Below are positions 60,164-64,000 of a stretch of DNA of 64,000 bases, in pieces. Source of the stretch: [Clostridium] aminophilum DSM 10710 (GTDB taxonomy: Bacteria > Bacillota > Clostridia > Lachnospirales > Lachnospiraceae); the NCBI RefSeq assembly GCF_000711825.1, contig NZ_JONJ01000012.1, forward strand, positions 1-64,000, in the 5' to 3' direction. Numbering within the stretch: position 1 is the first letter of the stretch; each line of letters opens with the position of its first letter. A model generated the notes under the pieces. The model ran no database searches. It was not told the origin of the DNA and saw only the letters and a program-made list of their open reading frames with translations. The position numbers and the translations under genes are program-made.

Positions 60164-60222
60164 GAGGTCGCCTGCGGGGCGACCTCTTTTGCTGTCAGGC
60201 TTCGTATAATAAGGATGACTTT
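60164..60222 (+). terminator. GGTCGCC-type terminator joined to a promoter-like block, copy 3
   Basis: GAGGTCGCC and GGCGACCTCTTTT form the stem at 60164-60190, and TTCGTATAATAAGG follows at 60196 as in copy 2. The block precedes the ADP-ribosylglycohydrolase gene. Confidence 0.75.
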
Positions 60223-60261
60223 AAGAAATGCTCTATCATGGATGAGAGGGGGAAGAAAACG

Positions 60262-61080
60262 ATGATCGGAGCAATTTTAGGTGATATCATCGGCGCGCCG
60301 TACGAGTTTGACCGTGGACCGAAGGTGAAGGATTTTGGCCCGCTTTTTATCCGGGGATCGGAATATACGGACGATACCGTGATGACCATCGCTGTGGCCG
60401 ATGCGCTGATGGAAGCAGGAAAAAATGCAGGCGAAGCGGAGGCGAAGAACCTGTTGATCTACTCCATGCGCCGCTGGGGACACCGGTATCCGTACGCCGG
60501 ATACGGCAGTCAGTTTTTTGACTGGATCTTTGAGGACGATCCGAAACCATATAATTCTTGGGGGAACGGTTCTGCGATGAGGGTATCGTCCGTCGGTTGG
60601 TTTTACGAAACGATAGAGCGGACGCGGGAAGTGGCACGGTGGACAGCGGAAGTGACGCACAACCATCCGGAAGGAATCAGAGGCGCGGAAGCAACGGCCG
60701 CCTGTATCTTTCTTGCAAGGACCGGCGCATCGAAAGAGGAGATCCGGGAATATGTCACGCGGGAATTCGGATATGATCTGTCACGAACCTGCGATGAGAT
60801 TCGCCCCAATTATCATCACATGGAAAGCTGCCAGAAGACTGTGCCGGAGGCTATCACGGCATTTCTGGAAGGACAGGATTTTGAAGATGTGATCCGCACG
60901 GCGGTCTCCCTCGGCGGCGACTGCGATACCCTCACATGCATTGCCTGCAGCATTGCGGAAGCATTTTACGGTGTTCCGGACGAATTGAAGGAAGAAGGAA
61001 TGAAGAGGCTGATGGAGGAGATGAAGGAGGTGGTGGTGCGGTTTGATTTAGAAAATGTAAAAAAAGAGGTATGGTGCTAA
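60262..61080 (+). CDS. ADP-ribosylglycohydrolase-family protein
   Basis: The 272-residue protein starts at ATG 60262 behind GAGGGGGAAG. The family motifs are intact: GDIIGAPYEF, TDDT at 36-39 (metal ligands), GNGSAMRVSSVGWFY, THNHPEGIRGAEATA, and GGDCDTLTCIACSIAEAFYG near the end. It removes ADP-ribose from proteins or small molecules. A 10-bp inverted repeat GAGGTATGGT..ACCATACCTC spans the stop. A truncated macro domain, another ADP-ribose-binding fold, lies 1.2 kb away. Confidence 0.93.
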   Translation: MIGAILGDIIGAPYEFDRGPKVKDFGPLFIRGSEYTDDTVMTIAVADALMEAGKNAGEAEAKNLLIYSMRRWGHRYPYAGYGSQFFDWIFEDDPKPYNSWGNGSAMRVSSVGWFYETIERTREVARWTAEVTHNHPEGIRGAEATAACIFLARTGASKEEIREYVTREFGYDLSRTCDEIRPNYHHMESCQKTVPEAITAFLEGQDFEDVIRTAVSLGGDCDTLTCIACSIAEAFYGVPDELKEEGMKRLMEEMKEVVVRFDLENVKKEVWC

Positions 61081-61207
61081 CCATACCTCACACTGGATAA
61101 CCAGAGAGACCTCGTCGGTCAAATATTCTTTATTGATTGCGTTGTCAGTTCAAAACACTTTTGGATAATGAAAAAGCATTTTCCTGATACTATTATAATC
61201 GACTTCT

Positions 61208-61236
61208 TTGAAAAGTCTATTGACAGAGTGTACAAT
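61208..61236 (+). promoter_or_regulatory. Promoter of the EF-hand-like gene copy 2
   Basis: TTGAAA 61208-61213, 17 bp and TACAAT 61231-61236. Confidence 0.6.
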
Positions 61237-61262
61237 GGAGAAGGTTAAGGAGGGCGTCTGTT

Positions 61263-61478
61263 ATGAAAAGAAAAGGGTTATTTGACTTTGGATTTAATGA
61301 TTTGAATCGCGACGGAAACATCAGCCCAATGGAGACAGCATTTGGAATGCAGGTAATGGACGAAATCTTTGGCAGCAGCGAAGACGGAGATTCGGACGAA
61401 TGTGACGATGAATCCGAGGATTTCGATGATGACGATATGGACAAAGAATTCGAATCGGATGACGATTTTGACAACTGA
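61263..61478 (+). CDS. Small acidic protein with one EF-hand-like loop (copy 2)
   Basis: The 71-residue protein starts at ATG 61263 behind AAGGAGGG. The first 33 residues nearly match the copy at 16277: KRKGLFDFGFNDLNRDGNI, then a loop ending PME and TAFGMQVMDE. The loop DLNRDGNISPME again has EF-hand ligands at positions 1, 3, 5, 9 and 12. The Asp/Glu/Ser tail is longer and diverged. It lies fourteen bases upstream of traX and is probably co-transcribed with it. Confidence 0.75.
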   Translation: MKRKGLFDFGFNDLNRDGNISPMETAFGMQVMDEIFGSSEDGDSDECDDESEDFDDDDMDKEFESDDDFDN

Positions 61479-61492
61479 GAAAGATAACTGAT

Positions 61493-62239
61493 ATGAACCT
61501 GAAACCTTATTTCACCTCCAACTATCTGAAACTGATCGCGATCCTCGCCATGACGATCGACCACGGATCGGACCTGCTCTATCCGGGATTTCCGGCGGAG
61601 CCGGTCCCGATCCTTCTGCATTTGATTGGAAGACTGACCGCGCCGATCATGTGGTTTTTTGTGTGTGAGGGATATCACTACACAAAAGATGTAAAGAAGT
61701 ATATACTTCGGCTGGGAATCTTCGCCGTGATCTCACATTTTGCCTACTGTTTCGGGTTCGGCATCAGTCTGAACCCGTTTGAGGGCAGTATTTTCAACCG
61801 GACGAGTGTCATGTATCCGCTCTTCATCGCCGTGGTGGTTTTGTATCTGGAAGATCATGCGGACCGGATGAAGAACTGGATCAGGCACCTTCTTCAGACG
61901 GTTCTGATCTTCAGCGCGTTTCCGGCGGACTGGAGCTGCATCGCGGTCCTTGCGATTCTCGGGATGTATCGGGAGAGAGGAAATCTGGAACGTCAGATGC
62001 GGAAAATGATCCCGTGGGTGTTTGTCTATGCGCTGGTGTCGTATTTCTTTGTCAGCAAAACCTATGCGTTTGTTCAGGTCGGCGTCCTCATGGTTTATCC
62101 GATTTTGAAAATGTATAACGGCGCGCGGGGAAATGCGGCATGGATGAAATGGTTCTTTTATGCCTATTATCCGCTTCATCTGGCAGTGATCGGAATTCTC
62201 CGGCTGATGATTTACGGAGACACGAATATCTGCCTTTGA
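61493..62239 (+). CDS. TraX-family membrane protein
   Basis: The 248-residue, eight-helix protein starts at ATG 61493, seven bases after GAGAAAGA. It opens TSNYLKLIAILAMTIDHGSDLL, followed by LLHLIGRLTAPIMWFFVCEGYHYTKDVKKYILRLG, and ends WFFYAYYPLHLAVIG, as in TraX proteins. These relate to the pilin acetylase of F and to acyltransferase-like membrane proteins; chromosomal copies have no proven function. Confidence 0.9.
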   Translation: MNLKPYFTSNYLKLIAILAMTIDHGSDLLYPGFPAEPVPILLHLIGRLTAPIMWFFVCEGYHYTKDVKKYILRLGIFAVISHFAYCFGFGISLNPFEGSIFNRTSVMYPLFIAVVVLYLEDHADRMKNWIRHLLQTVLIFSAFPADWSCIAVLAILGMYRERGNLERQMRKMIPWVFVYALVSYFFVSKTYAFVQVGVLMVYPILKMYNGARGNAAWMKWFFYAYYPLHLAVIGILRLMIYGDTNICL

Positions 62240-62282
62240 AGAATCTGTCTTTACAGAAAACGCTCATAAGAAGAAAAGAGGA

Positions 62283-62492
62283 ATGGATATGCCGCTGAAA
62301 ATTGTCCGTAATGACATTACGCGCATGGACACGGACGCCATCGTCAACACGGCCGGCGAGGTGCCGGTGGTCAGAGAGGGATGTGATACCGCCGTCCATA
62401 ATGCAGCAGGATATGAAGAACTCCTTCAATACCGGATCGACCATATCGGAAAAAAACTGGAAGAGCACGGTCTTCCGTGCATCATCCGATAA
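62283..62492 (+). pseudogene. Truncated macro-domain protein
   Basis: The 69-residue frame begins at ATG 62283 (or 62290) behind AAAGAGGAA. It starts as a macro domain (PLKIVRNDITRMDTDAIVNTA, then VVREGCDTAVHNAAGYEELLQYR) but lacks the NP dipeptide normally after VNTA and ends after 69 residues where families have 140 or more. The remainder is not found downstream. It is either a decayed gene or a shortened ADP-ribose-binding module. Confidence 0.55.
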
Positions 62493-62510
62493 TGCAAAGA
62501 ACGGGACGAA

Positions 62511-62555
62511 GCGGGGCCGACGCACTAACTTGAGTTAGTGCGCCTGCCCCGTTTC
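62511..62555. terminator. Palindromic terminator of the CACTAACT family, copy 4
   Basis: GCGGGGCCGACGCACTAACT pairs with AGTTAGTGCGCCTGCCCCGTTT. It lies between convergent genes. Confidence 0.8.
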
Positions 62556-62595
62556 TTTCTTTTCCTGTTTCCTCACGAAAGAGTTCCCCAAAGAG

Positions 62596-63024
62596 TTACC
62601 ATTTCAGCACACCGTCGCCACCCATCATCCGCGTCATTTCCTCAATCCGTTCCAGAGGAAACGGCGGCGCGGAAACCGGCCGCATTGCAATGGACATCAG
62701 CTTCATTGGGTTGTCATCTGCCGCCACGCGGTTCGAACTGAGCGCTCCGCATACCCGGCATCGGTGGACGATCGCCCATTCCCCGTTCTTTCTGACCCAG
62801 ACGGCGATCGGCTCCATCGCTCCGCCGCAATCAGCTTGGCGGTCTCCCGGCTCAATGTCCAGATGCTTGCTGTGAAGACAATACGGACAATGATTTCTGT
62901 GTTCGCTTCCGGCGCCGTTCGGAACGACGGTCCTTCCGCATACATTGCAGACAAATGTCTCGTTGCAAGGATGTGTTTTATAGTAACCTTTATGGAATGA
63001 TTTTCGTTTGTTTTCCCTGTTCAT
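62596..63024 (-). CDS. RNHCP-domain zinc-finger protein
   Basis: The 142-residue protein starts at 63024 behind GGAGGACAA. It holds CNVCGRTVVP, the name motif RNHCPYCLHSKHLD and a third CRVCGALSSNR, so two or three zinc sites. RNHCP proteins are small and uncharacterised, with likely RNA or DNA contact. Downstream is a shared palindromic terminator. Confidence 0.88.
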   Translation of the reverse strand: MNRENKRKSFHKGYYKTHPCNETFVCNVCGRTVVPNGAGSEHRNHCPYCLHSKHLDIEPGDRQADCGGAMEPIAVWVRKNGEWAIVHRCRVCGALSSNRVAADDNPMKLMSIAMRPVSAPPFPLERIEEMTRMMGGDGVLKW

Positions 63025-63354
63025 GGGGATTGTCCTCCTAAAAGTAAAATCATAAACCTTTTGGGAGGTTTGTCGGATTGTCAGCAAACCTCCCGGTTAT
63101 GCTACAATCTCCATTGTTTTACGTCTGATCAAAAAGCGTTCTCCTTTTGAAAATGATTTGTCAGGCCGGCACCATGCCGGTCAAAGCTACCATAGTTTCA
63201 ATATACGCTTATCGATTTCGGCATGCAATACAGTACAGCACATTTCCCGTTAGAGAAGTTATGAGAGGGTGTTATAATACAAGAAATAATGGATAATATT
63301 TGAGCCCGGTTTTCGCGGGCGCTGATTTGTGATGAGATCCAGCCGGAGGTGTCA
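63025..63354 (+). promoter_or_regulatory. Intergenic region with SorC-type regulator promoter
   Basis: TATAAT at 63273-63278 is the best -10 for the regulator gene; the -35 at 17 bp (TTAGAG) is poor, as for activated or self-regulated promoters. GCCCG and CGGGC at 63303-63320 form a small hairpin in the leader. The minus-strand side serves the RNHCP gene. No gene is seen here. Confidence 0.45.
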
Positions 63355-64000
63355 ATGATTTCGGAAGAAAAAAGAGTTCAGAGAATGATCGAGGTTTCAC
63401 GCCTTTACTATGAGGAAAACTGCAGTCAGAAAGTGATTGCGGAACGGCTGCATATCTCCCGGCCTCTGGTGAGCGTTATCCTGAACGAAGCGAAAGCATG
63501 CGGAATCGTGACGATAACGATAAAGGATGCGGTGATCACCGCCGAGCAGGTCATCGATAAGCTGAAAAAAAGCTACGGAATCGACACGGTCATCACCGCG
63601 CAGGATGACGCCAACGATGATCTGACAAACCGGCGCATTGCCGAGGCAGGATATAACTATTGTTTCGGCAGATCAAACGACGGAAAACGCATCGGCGTGG
63701 GCTGGGGATCCATTATCGGAAAGATGGCGGATCATGCCGAAACACTGGAAGAGCCGAGAGAAAAGCGGGGAGCTGTTTTCCCGCTCACCGGGGGCGTGAA
63801 TTCGGTGACGCGGGGGTATCATACCAATGAGCTGGTTCGCATTTTTTCGCTGAAGACCGGCAGACAACCGTATTTCCTGTATATGCCAGCATTGAATGAA
63901 ACTCCGACAGAACTGGAATATTTAAAACAGACGGAACAGTTTTCGGCGATCGAGGATGAATGGGAATACATGGAGCAGGCGGTAGTGTCCATCTCGAACT
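63355..64000 (+). CDS. SorC/DeoR-type sugar-binding transcriptional regulator, 3' end beyond window
   Basis: ATG 63355 follows GGAGGTGTCA. The first 215 residues are present. The N-terminal helix-turn-helix is MIEVSRLYYEENCSQKVIAERLHISRPLVSVILNEA. From about residue 65 the SorC effector domain starts: LKKSYGIDTVITAQ, GKRIGVGWGSIIGKM, VFPLTGGVNSVTRGYHTNELV, the sugar-phosphate pocket. The target genes lie beyond the window. Confidence 0.9.
   Translation, partial: MISEEKRVQRMIEVSRLYYEENCSQKVIAERLHISRPLVSVILNEAKACGIVTITIKDAVITAEQVIDKLKKSYGIDTVITAQDDANDDLTNRRIAEAGYNYCFGRSNDGKRIGVGWGSIIGKMADHAETLEEPREKRGAVFPLTGGVNSVTRGYHTNELVRIFSLKTGRQPYFLYMPALNETPTELEYLKQTEQFSAIEDEWEYMEQAVVSISN

Overview
The window reads as a chromosome segment of an anaerobic Firmicute of the family Lachnospiraceae. 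Strong GGAGG ribosome binding sites, TTGACA/TATAAT promoters, Rho-independent terminators, RlmD/RumA, PcrA, EFR1 and VanZ-type proteins all fit. The CRISPR repeat is, from memory, the reverse complement of the repeat reported for the type VI-A locus of [Clostridium] aminophilum, so that species or a close relative is the best guess; this was not checked by search.

Region 1 (1-17.2 kb) is an A+T-richer island. It opens with debris (a transposase-like C-terminus and a GltS symporter fragment), then a DUF697-like gene, a 10-repeat CRISPR array, a small two-helix membrane protein, cas1, cas2 and a four-gene operon ending in a 1385-residue Cas13a with two RxxxxH HEPN motifs. The three genes ahead of cas13a are not standard cas genes: a helix-turn-helix-like protein, a pseudokinase with a helical-repeat tail, and a DUF3800-like putative nuclease with a helical-repeat tail. 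They are tightly packed and share one visible promoter with cas13a. DUF4230, PHP-phosphatase, EF-hand-like and GNAT genes follow. Four transcription units here share an unusual promoter-like element (GCCCAA box with fixed spacing to a TATAAT-like box).

Region 2 (17.1-31.2 kb) is G+C-richer core: a cupin/HxlR cassette between 245-bp direct repeats, a DUF1836 gene, pcrA with a Gly/Phe-rich insert, an AbgT-type transporter with an M32 carboxypeptidase and a TetR regulator, a secreted repeat protein, and rumA.

Region 3 (about 31.2-45.6 kb) is a 14.4-kb integrative mobilizable element inserted in the 3' part of rumA. It carries a TetR/ABC exporter cargo, a sigma-like protein, DUF1801, DUF2200 and DUF6076-like genes, a CHC2 primase, a D5/P4-type helicase, a MobV relaxase with an oriT-like hairpin, a repressor-like HTH gene and a large serine recombinase. 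Integration has left related 100-residue tails on RumA and on the recombinase.

Region 4 (45.6-64 kb) is host accessory and housekeeping content: VanZ, EFR1 ferredoxin, a DNA-alkylation-repair HEAT protein, GNAT, a purine-nucleoside-permease lipoprotein, rhodanese, a polyphosphate-type VTC/DUF4956/DUF4353 cluster, a DinJ/YafQ toxin-antitoxin pair, a condensation-like acyltransferase, a vWA protein, a DUF234-type ATPase, an ADP-ribosylglycohydrolase, a second EF-hand-like protein, TraX, a truncated macro domain, an RNHCP protein and the start of a SorC-type regulator. Dispersed palindromic terminators and purine-rich degenerate repeats in gene leaders recur through regions 2 and 4.
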